Part shown: in pieces, positions 9,401-17,585 of the stretch
Numbering within the stretch: the stretch's first letter is position 1
Layout of the letters: each line of letters begins with the position of its first letter
Origin: Mariniphaga sp963747515
GTDB lineage: Bacteria; Bacteroidota; Bacteroidia; Bacteroidales; Prolixibacteraceae
Assembly (NCBI GenBank): GCA_963747515.1
Contig: CAVVFN010000003.1
Span: 124,001 to 188,000, forward strand
Reading direction: 5' to 3'
DNA: 64,000 bases
The notes under the pieces: model-generated
Told to the model about the DNA's origin: nothing
What the model saw: only the letters and a program-made list of their open reading frames with translations
Database searches by the model: none
Program-made: the position numbers and the translations under genes

Positions 9401-9427
9401 CATAGAAAGGCACTTATTCATTTTTAA
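6419..9427 (+). CDS. Tandem receiver-like domains fused to a PEP-synthase/PPDK-type ATP-binding domain
   Basis: A 1002-aa cytoplasmic protein. Residues about 42-170 form a first receiver-like fold without the usual acidic pocket. About 187-335 is a second, canonical receiver: VVLLVEDS, phospho-acceptor Asp in CVISDVKF, Ser in VLLQSQ and Lys in FINKNSE. From about 430 the chain becomes a PPDK_N/PEP-synthase nucleotide-binding region, with GKGRGIAFI (about 455) and AVRSSGLFEDSLLQPFSGVY (about 545). The family's swivelling phosphohistidine domain and the C-terminal PEP/pyruvate barrel are absent, so normal PEP synthesis is not expected. I infer a phosphorelay-controlled ATP-grasp protein that may phosphorylate another substrate. 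It is followed by the pyrophosphatase gene, which has its own promoter. Confidence 0.85.
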   Translation: MRNFSDSNLLQMDINDITLASIYKRKKTDRDIFQELMPTKVKEVLLVATLYDSYTIVREGQFSDKIFGEYLQLNLYAAPRFTSVNSTEDALLTLEHQDFDLIIVMAGLDKDAAVGIARALGELRPRIPLLLLVNNNSDLRYFQAEGRKLNFIDRIFVWNGNSNVFLAMIKYIEDKKNVALDTQNGNVRVVLLVEDSIQYYSRYLPMLYTTIMTQTQILVQEDAKDELHKILKMRARPKVILVDTYEDAVQFINSYRRYILCVISDVKFEKDGVEDGDAGIELLKYAKTTLKYPIPVLLQSQDISNASRAKAIHADFINKNSESLSMDILNFLYRRLGFGNFIFKGKDGKPITEAENLIEFQEKFRDIPAEAMLYHGKRNSFSTWLMARGEINMAELLRPVKTEDFKSAEDLRQFCLNVFKAARFEKLKGTIVNFDPVLVNSNRMILRMAKGSLGGKGRGIAFISNFIENIDFHKLLPGINIHIPATAIIGALEFDKFIENNNLYDDIYSLNDYESIRQHFLDSEIDVKIRERLMEYIKHMNKPLAVRSSGLFEDSLLQPFSGVYATYLLPNNHPDIQVRYNQLETAVKLVYSSIFTESAQSYFDAIHYKIEEEKMAVVIQEVVGQNYNGRYYPTISGVAQSYNYYPIAYMQPEDGFSVAAVGLGMYVVGGESAYRFCPRYPSINPTTVKDILRNSQKQFYAIDLSGSDVDLIEKGENAFIKKYHIREAEKDGTLDYSASTYLMENDYLVPGVQGSGPKVIDFANILKYGYIPLAETLQLLLKLFKEAMGSPVEIEYAIDLDSKENGLPGLYLLQIKPLIRVEQQIDIDLGEINEENIFLYAERGMGNGKVETIKDIVYVDPEKFDKIKTRQMASEITEINRYFETNELEYLLIGPGRWGSQDPYTGIPVLWSNISKARVIVEMGLSNFPLDASLGSHFFHNVTSMNVGYFSVPHNSADARLNLDALKNRNIVHQTEFIKHVELENPLTVLMNGKHRKALIHF

Positions 9428-9483
9428 GATTTTCTTTTGTGTTAATTTTATTAGAAACCTTTTCTAATTCATTGACAGAGGGA

Positions 9484-9513
9484 TTTGGCATTTCATTTTA
9501 AAATTTATCTTTG
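9484..9513 (+). promoter_or_regulatory. Bacteroidota-type promoter of the pyrophosphatase gene
   Basis: TTTG at 9484-9487, an 18-base spacer, then TATCTTTG at 9506-9513, an exact match to the TAnnTTTG -7 consensus. Transcription would start near 9520, leaving a leader of roughly 110 bases before the ATG at 9632. Confidence 0.65.
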
Positions 9514-9631
9514 TGCTCTGGGAAATTTTTTGTGACTAATATCAAGCATGTAATTCATGTAATTATTAAATATAAAAACCGGAAATATTAATTCTAAACC
9601 GTAACATCTGTTACATAAAAAATTTTCATTT

Positions 9632-11947
9632 ATGAGTACTATGTTTTTACTTATTCCCTTTGCCTCCATTCTGGCATTGGTTTTTGCCTGGTTTTTCTTC
9701 AAATCGATGATGAAGAATTCGGAAGGTACCGACCGGATGAAAGAAATCGCTCAATATGTGCGGGAAGGAGCAATGGCCTATCTGAAGAGACAATATAAGG
9801 TAGTGGCCATTGTTTTTGTAATTCTTTTTGTATTGTTAACCATCATGGCTTACTTTGGGGTACAGAATCCTTTCGTCCCTATCGCATTTCTCTCGGGAGG
9901 TTTTTTTTCAGGGTTATGTGGGTTTTTAGGTATGAAAACAGCAACCTATGCTTCAGCACGTACAGCTCATGGAGCCTCACAATCGCTTAATAAAGGACTG
10001 CAGGTGGCTTTCCGAAGTGGTGCAGTTATGGGGTTGGTTGTGGTAGGCTTTGCCTTGCTCGACATTGCAGCATGGTTTTGGATACTGAATGATTGGGTAT
10101 ATACACCCGATAATATGGCAACAGGGCTTCATTTTCTGGGGTTGGATCTGGTGCATGCCCATCCTGAATATGTGATTAATGGAACAATTACCGATGAAGG
10201 TACCCGGGCAAAGCTTATTGAAATTACCGTTACCATGCTGACCTTCGGTATGGGTGCTTCCACTCAGGCTTTATTTGCGCGTGTAGGAGGTGGTATTTAT
10301 ACAAAAGCTGCCGATGTAGGTGCCGACCTCGTTGGTAAAGTAGAAGCAGGTATTCCTGAAGACGATCCGCGTAATCCTGCCACAATTGCCGATAATGTAG
10401 GTGATAATGTAGGTGATGTGGCCGGTATGGGAGCTGACCTGTATGAATCGTATGCAGGTTCTATACTGGCAACTGCAGCTCTTGGGGCTGCACTGCCTGC
10501 ACTGGTAATTCAGGATCTTGTCATTGATGTTTATCAGGCGGTACTTGCTCCTATGATTGTTGCTGCCATTGGTATTATCTTGTCAATAGTTGGCATATTC
10601 ATGGTTCGCACCAAAGAATCAGCTACACAAAAAACATTATTGAATGCTCTGTTAATTGGAACAGGAGGAAGCTCTGTTCTTATTCTTGTTGCTATGGTTG
10701 TATTGGCCATGGTAGGTTGGGTAACCTGGGGAATTTTCTGGGCAGTGGTAATAGGTTTGGCTGCCGGTGTAATTATTGGACAGGCAACCGAATATTTTAC
10801 CTCTGATGAATACGCACCCACCAAAGGGATTGCCAAACAAGCGAATCAGGGACCTGCAACAACCATTATTGATGGACTTGCAGTTGGTATGTATTCAACC
10901 TGGATTCCGGTAGTTACTATTGTTTTAGGTATTATGGGAGCTTTTTGGGCATCGGGCGGTGCACAGCATTTTGCAATGGGTGTATATGGTATAGGTTTTG
11001 CTGCTGTAGGAATGCTTTCAACACTTGGTATTACTCTTGCTACTGATGCTTTCGGCCCCATTGCCGATAATGCAGGAGGTAATGCTGAAATGTCGGAATT
11101 ACCCCCACAGGTGCGCGAACGTACCGATGCTCTTGATATGCTGGGAAATACTACTGCAGCAACAGGGAAGGGATTTGCAATCGGTTCGGCTGCATTAACG
11201 GCAATGGCCTTAATTTCGGCATATATGGAAGAGGTTCGTTTATGGTTTACAAAAATAGCACGGGCAGGTGAAGGATTTGTTTCTAAGGGAGGATATGATT
11301 TTTACATTACTCCTCCGGAAGGATCGAATGCAATTGAAATTTCTACTGCTTCTGTGAAACAATTCTCTGCAGCTTATGACATAACTCTGTTTAATCCACT
11401 TTTTTTAGGAGGATTATTCCTGGGGGCCATGATGGCTTTTGTTTTTAGTGCCATGACCATGAAAGCCGTAGGTCGTGCTGCCGGTGCCATGGTTGAGGAA
11501 GTACGTCGTCAATTCCGTGAAATTAAGGGTATTCTTGAAGGAACAGGTGTACCTGAATATGCTAAATGCGTAGAAATTTCAACCAAGGGCGCTCAACGTG
11601 AAATGCTTCTTCCATCACTTGTTGCTATTGCTGTACCGGTAATTGTGGGTGCAACCATGGGAGTTGCAGGTGTAGTTGGATTGCTAGCCGGTGGGTTAAC
11701 TACCGGTTTTACCCTGGCTGTTTTTATGAATAATGCCGGTGGTGCCTGGGATAATGCCAAGAAGTTTATTGAAAAAGGAAATTATGGCGGCAAAGGAAGC
11801 GAAGCTCACCATGCAGGTATTGTGGGCGACACTGTTGGTGATCCATTCAAAGATACTTCAGGTCCCTCATTGAATATTCTTATAAAACTTATGACAATGG
11901 TTTCTGTTGTTATGGCTGGATTAACCGTTACACTGAGCCTTTTGTAA
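9632..11947 (+). CDS. hppA: Membrane-bound ion-pumping pyrophosphatase (K+-dependent)
   Basis: A 771-aa polytopic enzyme that hydrolyses pyrophosphate and pumps Na+ and/or H+ across the inner membrane. Family signatures are all present: DVGADLVGKVEAGIPEDDPR (about 228-247) followed by NPATIADNVGDNVGDVAGMG, the second substrate site DAFGPIADNAGGNAEMS, and the C-terminal EAHHAGIVGDTVGDPFKDTS. In GNTTAATGKG (about 505) the residue after GNTT is Ala; Lys at that position marks K+-independent enzymes, so this one should need K+. Whether it moves Na+, H+ or both is not readable here. Sixteen or so hydrophobic segments fit the family. A strong terminator follows the stop. Confidence 0.96.
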   Translation: MSTMFLLIPFASILALVFAWFFFKSMMKNSEGTDRMKEIAQYVREGAMAYLKRQYKVVAIVFVILFVLLTIMAYFGVQNPFVPIAFLSGGFFSGLCGFLGMKTATYASARTAHGASQSLNKGLQVAFRSGAVMGLVVVGFALLDIAAWFWILNDWVYTPDNMATGLHFLGLDLVHAHPEYVINGTITDEGTRAKLIEITVTMLTFGMGASTQALFARVGGGIYTKAADVGADLVGKVEAGIPEDDPRNPATIADNVGDNVGDVAGMGADLYESYAGSILATAALGAALPALVIQDLVIDVYQAVLAPMIVAAIGIILSIVGIFMVRTKESATQKTLLNALLIGTGGSSVLILVAMVVLAMVGWVTWGIFWAVVIGLAAGVIIGQATEYFTSDEYAPTKGIAKQANQGPATTIIDGLAVGMYSTWIPVVTIVLGIMGAFWASGGAQHFAMGVYGIGFAAVGMLSTLGITLATDAFGPIADNAGGNAEMSELPPQVRERTDALDMLGNTTAATGKGFAIGSAALTAMALISAYMEEVRLWFTKIARAGEGFVSKGGYDFYITPPEGSNAIEISTASVKQFSAAYDITLFNPLFLGGLFLGAMMAFVFSAMTMKAVGRAAGAMVEEVRRQFREIKGILEGTGVPEYAKCVEISTKGAQREMLLPSLVAIAVPVIVGATMGVAGVVGLLAGGLTTGFTLAVFMNNAGGAWDNAKKFIEKGNYGGKGSEAHHAGIVGDTVGDPFKDTSGPSLNILIKLMTMVSVVMAGLTVTLSLL

Positions 11948-11971
11948 TAATTTTAACAAAACAACATATAA

Positions 11972-12005
11972 AGTCATTTGTCTTTTCGACGGATGGCTTT
12001 TTTTT
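11972..12005 (+). terminator. Rho-independent terminator after hppA
   Basis: An 11-bp stem (AGTCATTTGTC with GACGGATGGCT, some G-U pairs), loop TTTTC, then seven T residues. It begins 24 bases after the hppA stop codon. Confidence 0.85.
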
Positions 12006-12155
12006 ATTCCAAAACTTCCTTAAATTGGCAGATGTAAATTAAAAATTATGAGCGAGTTTTTTTAGGTTTATAAAAATCAAGCTTTTTGAGAAAACCATCT
12101 GTTATTCCAATTGTTCTTTAGTAAAGTAATTAAAATAAACAAAAATCATTAAAAA

Positions 12156-13169
12156 ATGGCAAATCTATCAACTACCTATATGGGTATAAAACTGAAAAGT
12201 CCTCTTATTCTTGGTTCATGTAATCTGGTGATGAAACCTGATGTGGCGGAACAGCTTGAACAAGCCGGCATCGGCGCAATCGTATATAAATCATTATTCG
12301 AAGAACAGATACAACTTGAGAACCTTCAGCTATCAGAAGATTTGGGCGAGTATGAATATCGTAATGCAGAAATGGAACGCCTCTTCCCAAATATTGAACA
12401 TGCCGGCCCACGCGAACACTTATACAATATTGAAAAGCTTAAAAAGAAAGTAAATATTCCGGTAATAGCAAGTCTAAATGCGATTTATGAATCAACATGG
12501 ATTGAATATGCAAAGCAACTGGAAAAAACGGGTGTTGATGGATTGGAACTAAATTTGTACTCTTCACCGGGATATTTTGAAGAGCCGGGGCACCTGATGG
12601 AGGAAAGGCAGGTGCAAATAGTTGAATCTGTTAAACAAGCTGTAAAAATTCCGGTCAGTGTGAAAATAAGTTTGTATTATACAAACCCACTGAATTTTAT
12701 TAAACGAATTGATGAAGCAGGAGCTGATGCTTATGTTTTATTTAATCGTTTTTTTTATCCCGATATTGATGTGGAAAATGAAACATTCCATTTTCCATGG
12801 AATTTGAGCAACCGAAAGGATCATCTTTTGGCACTCCGCTTTGCCGGTATTCTTTACGGAAACCTCGATGGAAGCATTTGCTCCTCACGAGGAATATATA
12901 ATGCCAAGGATGTAATTAAAATGATACTTGCCGGCGCCGATACTGTACAAATTGTTAGCACCGTTTATAAAAATAAACCTGAGGTGGTTTCCGATATATT
13001 GATTGATTTGAATAAATGGATGGATGAACACGAATATAAGTCTCTCGATGATTTCAGGGGTAAATTATCCAGAAAAAATCTTAAAGATCCTTTTATATAT
13101 CAGCGAGGACAGTATGTCGATATTCTAATGAAATCAGAAGAAGTTTTTAAAAAGTACCCAATGATTTAA
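12156..13169 (+). CDS. Dihydroorotate dehydrogenase-like flavoprotein
   Basis: A 337-aa TIM-barrel protein of the PyrD superfamily (COG0167 type). The N-terminus MANLSTTYMGIKLKSPLIL is the family's first strand; VPVIASLNA, DGLELNLYSSPG, PVSVKISLYY and the phosphate-binding region GADTVQIVSTVYKN follow in order. The catalytic loop reads NLYSSPG rather than the Cys-containing class 1 or the NxSSPNT class 2 sequence, and there is no pyrimidine gene nearby, so it is probably a paralogue with another FMN-dependent substrate. It is a single-gene unit bounded by terminators on both sides. Confidence 0.85.
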   Translation: MANLSTTYMGIKLKSPLILGSCNLVMKPDVAEQLEQAGIGAIVYKSLFEEQIQLENLQLSEDLGEYEYRNAEMERLFPNIEHAGPREHLYNIEKLKKKVNIPVIASLNAIYESTWIEYAKQLEKTGVDGLELNLYSSPGYFEEPGHLMEERQVQIVESVKQAVKIPVSVKISLYYTNPLNFIKRIDEAGADAYVLFNRFFYPDIDVENETFHFPWNLSNRKDHLLALRFAGILYGNLDGSICSSRGIYNAKDVIKMILAGADTVQIVSTVYKNKPEVVSDILIDLNKWMDEHEYKSLDDFRGKLSRKNLKDPFIYQRGQYVDILMKSEEVFKKYPMI

Positions 13170-13182
13170 ATGAGTTTTTGGT

Positions 13183-13210
13183 AAAGGGGCTAAAAATCGG
13201 CTCCTTTTTC
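13183..13210 (+). terminator. Rho-independent terminator after the DHOD-like gene
   Basis: Stem AAAGGGGC (13183-13190) with GCTCCTTT (13200-13207), 9-base loop, then a short T-rich end. It starts 14 bases after the stop codon. Confidence 0.65.
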
Positions 13211-13454
13211 TTTGATGGTAAGTTTTACATTAGCAGAATTAAAAAATTGATGATAAATACTGATCTTATCAGTAAAAAAGTTGGGTGAAATAGGTAAATA
13301 TAACCTTGGTATTCAGTTTTATGATTAGCTGCTATATCCTTTTTTATATATTTCTTTGTTACATTAATTTTTGCTGATGTAAACGAGTGGGAATTAAACC
13401 TTTTTTCAATTAAAATTTAGATTAGAACCAGAAATGGTGGATCATGGGCGCTTT

Positions 13455-13488
13455 AAAAAACTACCGCATTATTGCGGTAGTTTTTTTT
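13455..13488. terminator. Strong bidirectional terminator hairpin
   Basis: AAAAAACTACCGCA, loop TTAT, TGCGGTAGTTTTTTTT: a perfect 14-bp arm pair counting the A/T tails, with eight T residues on the plus side and six on the minus side. It is about 285 bases past the nearest plus-strand gene, which already has its own terminator, so it probably ends an unannotated transcript. Confidence 0.85.
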
Positions 13489-13904
13489 GGTGTTCGGTGG
13501 TGAAAGTCTACTATGGAAGTTTGTATTCAGCAGTGATCTATATTATATTGTCAGCTGCAGTGGCATTCCTTTAAATTTTGTGAGCATTAGTCCTTCGACC
13601 ATCAATTCCTTGTAAAATTTGAATATCAAAAAATCCATAATGTCTCTTGTTGATAAAAAAGGATTTCATTCTGATTTAATAGCTGCTCTTTAGACATTAA
13701 GCATCGTAAAAGCATAGTAAGTGCAATTTGATGGTACCACAACTATCATTTCCTTTCAAAGACTCGCTGCGCCTGGTTATTGCCTGTTAAATGTATTGTG
13801 CCCCGGGACAATTCTTTATATTTTTTGTATTTATTTTGAACTTTCGATGAGGCAGATAGTTTAATAATCAATTAAGGGAAAAGTCAAACACCAATAAAAT
13901 AAAA

Positions 13905-15236
13905 GTGCAATCGTCTAAAAAAAAGCAGGCTGCTTATCATCGAAGCTATCTTTGGTCATATTATTCAATAATTGCTATTGGGTTTTGGCTAATAACCGGC
14001 ACTTATCCTTTAGGATACGAAACGAAAGGAATGATTATAAGTGATATTTTAAGCGGATTTCTACTGGTTGTTTTTGGATTTTTATCGCTTAATCCTTTTC
14101 GTTATTGGGCTATGTTTGCCGCTGGTTTAGTTGGAGGTTGGTTATTAGTGGCGCCGTTAATTTTTTCAGCCGATTCGGCAGTGGAATATACAAACGGAAC
14201 AATAATGGGAACCCTGGTGATGTTATTTTCATTTGTAATTCCTAATATTCCGGGAATTGTTCAAATTATGAAAAAAGGACCAACTAAACCAGGAGGATGG
14301 AGTTATAATCCTTCTGCCTGGGAGGAACGGATTCCCGTGGTAATATTAGGCTTACTTGGTTTCTTCACTGCCCGCTATCTTGCGGGATACCAGTTGGAAT
14401 ATTTAAAAGAAATCTGGGATCCATTTTTTGATGATGGAACCAAACAAATATTAACTTCTAAAGTATCGGAATCGTTTCCTGTTTCGGATGCCGGATTGGG
14501 AGCTTTTGCTTACATATTGGATGTAGTAACCGGATTGGCTGGTCGTACTGCCCGTTGGAGAACCATGCCCTGGATTGTTTTAATTTTTGGATTTTTGGTA
14601 ATTCCTTTGGGTATTGTAAGCCTGACTTTGGTTATTCTTCAACCCGTTGTTGTAGGAGCGTGGTGTACTGCTTGCCTTATTTCGGCATTTATAACTGTAG
14701 CTATGATACCCTTTACTTTTGATGAAGTTTTGGCGTCGGTGCAATTTTTAAGGAAGAAAAAAAAACTGGGAGAAAGCTTGTGGAAAACATTCTGGTATGG
14801 AGGAGCCGACAATGAAGGTGAAGTAATTGAAAATAAAAAAACTGGTAATGTTCAATTCATATATAATATGAAATCATTATGGAGCGACTTTAAACAACGC
14901 CCATGGAATCTCTTTGTTTCTGTTGGAGTGGGTATCTGGTTTATGGTATCTCCAGGAATCTTTCAGTTCAGTGGCAGGTTGGCCGACAGTAATCATCTGA
15001 CAGGGGCAATAATAGTTTCCTTTTCAATTATTGCTATGTCGGAGGTGGCGCGTTCTCTTCGTTTTGTCAATATCCTGCTGGTATTGTGGCTGATTGCTAG
15101 TTGCTGGATGTTTGACATTAGCGGAAGCATCATAGTATGGAGTCAGCTAATAATGGCAGCCCTTCTTTTGGGAGTGAGTTTCCGTAAAGGTTTAATTAAG
15201 GAAAATCATGGAGGTTTTAATAAATACATTAAATAA
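13905..15236 (+). CDS. VKOR-like thiol oxidoreductase flanked by SPW-repeat membrane domains
   Basis: A 443-aa polytopic membrane protein starting at GTG 13905. Residues about 12-120 and 325-430 look like two SPW-repeat membrane regions (IIAIGFWLITGTYPLGY; VSVGVGIWFMVSPGIF). Between them, about 145-285, lies a vitamin K epoxide reductase-like region: IPVVILGLLGFFTARYL, FPVSDAGLGAFAYILD and the redox motif WCTACLISAF with its CxxC. The second, loop-borne cysteine pair of most VKOR proteins is not visible. VKOR proteins pass electrons from dithiol proteins to quinone and support disulfide formation. Here the redox role is inferred from the CxxC. No DsbA-like partner is adjacent. Confidence 0.78.
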   Translation: MQSSKKKQAAYHRSYLWSYYSIIAIGFWLITGTYPLGYETKGMIISDILSGFLLVVFGFLSLNPFRYWAMFAAGLVGGWLLVAPLIFSADSAVEYTNGTIMGTLVMLFSFVIPNIPGIVQIMKKGPTKPGGWSYNPSAWEERIPVVILGLLGFFTARYLAGYQLEYLKEIWDPFFDDGTKQILTSKVSESFPVSDAGLGAFAYILDVVTGLAGRTARWRTMPWIVLIFGFLVIPLGIVSLTLVILQPVVVGAWCTACLISAFITVAMIPFTFDEVLASVQFLRKKKKLGESLWKTFWYGGADNEGEVIENKKTGNVQFIYNMKSLWSDFKQRPWNLFVSVGVGIWFMVSPGIFQFSGRLADSNHLTGAIIVSFSIIAMSEVARSLRFVNILLVLWLIASCWMFDISGSIIVWSQLIMAALLLGVSFRKGLIKENHGGFNKYIK

Positions 15237-15311
15237 TTTTTTATATTAAACAGCTTATTTAATAAACACCGGCTGGTAAGCATTAAAAACAGCAAAAATT
15301 TAAGGTGCATA

Positions 15312-16508
15312 TTACAGGTATTCCATTTCTACATGTTTAAAAAACTTATTTACCAGGATCTTTACTATTCGTTTTACCACAATTTTTCGTAACTCCAGTT
15401 CCAGAGGCTGCTCTGGATCCTGGTGTGCCCAATTGATGCGGGTACCCAGGATAATTTCAATGCTGTCATGCTGAAGCAGCAGACGTGCTACTCTTTCAGC
15501 CGGGCTATCCTGAAGGCGGGTATCGCTGTTGTAATTTTCCAGAATCTCCTCTACTTTCCCCAAGGTAAGGATTCCTTCGGTTACCATTTCAAATCCTTCC
15601 ATTTGGGCAGCAGGAGGCAAGATCCCTGGCATTTTTGCACGATGCTGGATTTCCACCACAATTTCCAATTCTCTGGCAATGATTTCAGCAGTAGTACCCC
15701 CGCAAATAATTTTTTTTCCTTTGAAATTTCGAATACGATCTGCAAAATCATAATCTTTTATTTTATAAAAAGGTGGACCTGTAATAAGCATAAACCTCCT
15801 TGGTTCTCTGAAATAAATTACACCGCAGGTAGAGTCATCTTTGACTTCAAAATCGTCGTTCATGGCTGCTTGATTAATAATTTTTCGGGCCAGTTTGGCT
15901 GCTGATATATCGGGCATCCGGGATACCTGGTTTAATGCAAAATCATAAATGTTTTCTATGCCCCAGCCTAATGGTAAGCGTTTATTTCCCAGTCCGGCCT
16001 GCACAACCCCATCCGTAAGAAATACCATTCGGTCTTCTTTACGGGCAACAAATTCCCGACAGCGCAATACTTTACCCACATTTTCGCGTCCACGCACTTC
16101 CAGCTCAAATTCCCTGGGCTGAAACAAATTTCCATTTCGAATAATCAGTACAGGAGGGTTGTCGTAGTTAATTATCCTTACTTGTCCGTCTTCCTCCAGT
16201 TCAATGATTGTAAAAGTTGCATAACTTTCTTTGCCGTCGCTGCTTTTAGGAAGTGCCTCCATAATAATGCGGGAAAAGATTTCCGGTTTCGTATGGAACC
16301 GGGCGTATTTAAGTGCCATAGTAGCTGTAAGCTGTGCCAGCACACTAGCCTTAATTCCATGACCTATTCCGTCACTCAAAACAAGCACGGTGCGCCCCTC
16401 CTCCCTGAATATATCAGACATAAACACATCGCCGCATGCTATTTCTCCATGAGGCCGTTTCTGCTGAACATCTATCTCTATGTGATAGCTTTGATTATTT
16501 GTCGTTAC
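15312..16508 (-). CDS. SpoIIE-family (PP2C-like) serine phosphatase of a hydrogenase-linked signalling pair
   Basis: About 398 aa. Residues 1-220 are a SpoIIE/PP2C phosphatase: GEIACGDVFMSDIF, metal-binding VLVLSDGIGHG, FLTDGVVQAG and NDDFEVKDDSTCGVIYF. The remaining 180 residues form the C-terminal extension usual for phosphatases encoded beside sensory [FeFe] hydrogenases (GPPFYKIKDYDFADRIRNF...ICGGTTAEIIAREL). A start at ATG 16508 overlaps the upstream PAS gene by 14 bases; an ATG at 16526 would overlap by 32. Translational coupling with the PAS sensor is likely. It should dephosphorylate a Ser/Thr protein, perhaps an anti-sigma-antagonist-like target, in the cytoplasm. Confidence 0.85.
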   Translation of the reverse strand, partial: VTTNNQSYHIEIDVQQKRPHGEIACGDVFMSDIFREEGRTVLVLSDGIGHGIKASVLAQLTATMALKYARFHTKPEIFSRIIMEALPKSSDGKESYATFTIIELEEDGQVRIINYDNPPVLIIRNGNLFQPREFELEVRGRENVGKVLRCREFVARKEDRMVFLTDGVVQAGLGNKRLPLGWGIENIYDFALNQVSRMPDISAAKLARKIINQAAMNDDFEVKDDSTCGVIYFREPRRFMLITGPPFYKIKDYDFADRIRNFKGKKIICGGTTAEIIARELEIVVEIQHRAKMPGILPPAAQMEGFEMVTEGILTLGKVEEILENYNSDTRLQDSPAERVARLLLQHDSIEIILGTRINWAHQDPEQPLELELRKIVVKRIVKILVNKFFKHVEMEYL

Positions 16509-17421
16509 CATACCTGTACGATTCAATTATGGAATTGAGTAATTCCTCTGTTTCAGCAGCATTTTCTCCCAATAAGTGCGCAATTTTTTGAACCGTATCA
16601 ATATTTTGTTCTTTGATCCGGTAAGCTCTGTTGATGATTTCATCTCTTACCAGCAAGGGTGCAGACATATCGCGGAATACTGCTCCCACTACTTTCTGAC
16701 GGTATAATGTTACTACAGAGACATGGAGCAGCTTGTCTTTATATTTAATATCCCGTTCAAGTAATTCTTCTCCTGAAGAAAGGATGCCCGAAAGCATTTT
16801 GAAGACAACCTCAGGCACCAGTTCTTTTACTTCTGCACCTTTAAGACCCGGTATAGTATCAAACAATTCAACTGTTTCTTCCCCCATGAGCCGTGCAAAG
16901 CTTTCATTGGAATCCACCACCTTATGGTTTTCATCCATCATCAGAATTCCAACATTTATTTTGTGCATCATGTGTGAAGAAATCTCCATTGATTCCTGTG
17001 CTTTTTCAAGCCGTTTTTCAGTTTTCTTTAACGTAGTGACATCATTTATTGATCCCACTATTCCCATAATTTCTCCTTCATTGTTGCGGATTACAGCCTT
17101 ATTAATGACCACATTCATACGGGAGCCATCCATTTGCTTCACCTGGGTCTCGTATATCTGGATGTTAGGTTTTGCCAACAGCTCCTGATCTCTTTGATAA
17201 TAGATTTCTGCCATATGGTGGGTATGTACATCAAATACCGATTGGCCAATTATCTGTGATTTCATTTTGCCTGAAAACTCTTCATGTGCTTTATTACACA
17301 TCTGGTAAACTCCCTGCAAGTTTCTATAAAAAATAGGGATGGGTAAGGCATCAAATATTTTTTGATAAAATTCCGGATCTTCAATATTCCCGGGCAAAAA
17401 GGATTTCTTGTCGTAGATCAT
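16495..17421 (-). CDS. Two-PAS sensor protein with the C-terminal region of sensory hydrogenases (HydS-like tail)
   Basis: A 308-aa cytoplasmic protein. PAS 1 spans about 15-130 (IFDALPIPIFYRNLQGVYQMCNK to IMGIVGSINDVT), then a short coiled linker, then PAS 2 at about 150-255 (HKINVGILMMDENHKVVDSN, with GLKGAEVKELVP). The closing part, GENAAETEELLNSIIESY, matches the end of HydS-type sensory [FeFe] hydrogenases as I know them, but no Fe-S or H-cluster cysteines are present. It appears to be a HydS-like output half with a second PAS in place of the hydrogenase. It is coupled by overlap to the SpoIIE phosphatase and divergent from the HydABC operon, 165 bases away from its first gene. Confidence 0.82.
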   Translation of the reverse strand: MIYDKKSFLPGNIEDPEFYQKIFDALPIPIFYRNLQGVYQMCNKAHEEFSGKMKSQIIGQSVFDVHTHHMAEIYYQRDQELLAKPNIQIYETQVKQMDGSRMNVVINKAVIRNNEGEIMGIVGSINDVTTLKKTEKRLEKAQESMEISSHMMHKINVGILMMDENHKVVDSNESFARLMGEETVELFDTIPGLKGAEVKELVPEVVFKMLSGILSSGEELLERDIKYKDKLLHVSVVTLYRQKVVGAVFRDMSAPLLVRDEIINRAYRIKEQNIDTVQKIAHLLGENAAETEELLNSIIESYRYGNDK

Positions 17422-17544
17422 ATTCCATTTTATTAAGATGGTTGCTTTTAAATTCAGCCGGTAAATTAGTGAAATAAAAACTTATGACACCTGATTTTTA
17501 TTCTATTTAAGACATTTGACAGCATTCTGAATTGAGACTTCCGG

Positions 17545-17552
17545 TATCTTTG
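17545..17552 (+). promoter_or_regulatory. Candidate -7 box upstream of the hydrogenase operon
   Basis: TATCTTTG, an exact TAnnTTTG match, 34 bases before the broken DRTGG gene. A TTTG at 17515-17518 is a possible partner but the 26-base spacer is long. If functional, the operon is still transcribed from the original start. Confidence 0.45.
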
Positions 17553-17585
17553 CTGAAAAAGTTGTGTGAAAACTTTTAACCTACT

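Larger units (their letters stand above)
13170..13904. other. Intergenic region with two terminators and a possible small RNA
   Basis: 735 bases. Two hairpin terminators (separate entries) lie in the left half. Right of them a 31-codon minus-strand frame at 13543-13638 (MDFLIFKFYKELMVEG) might be a decayed gene tail but is not recognised. The rest shows no coding or structural signal. Confidence 0.45.
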
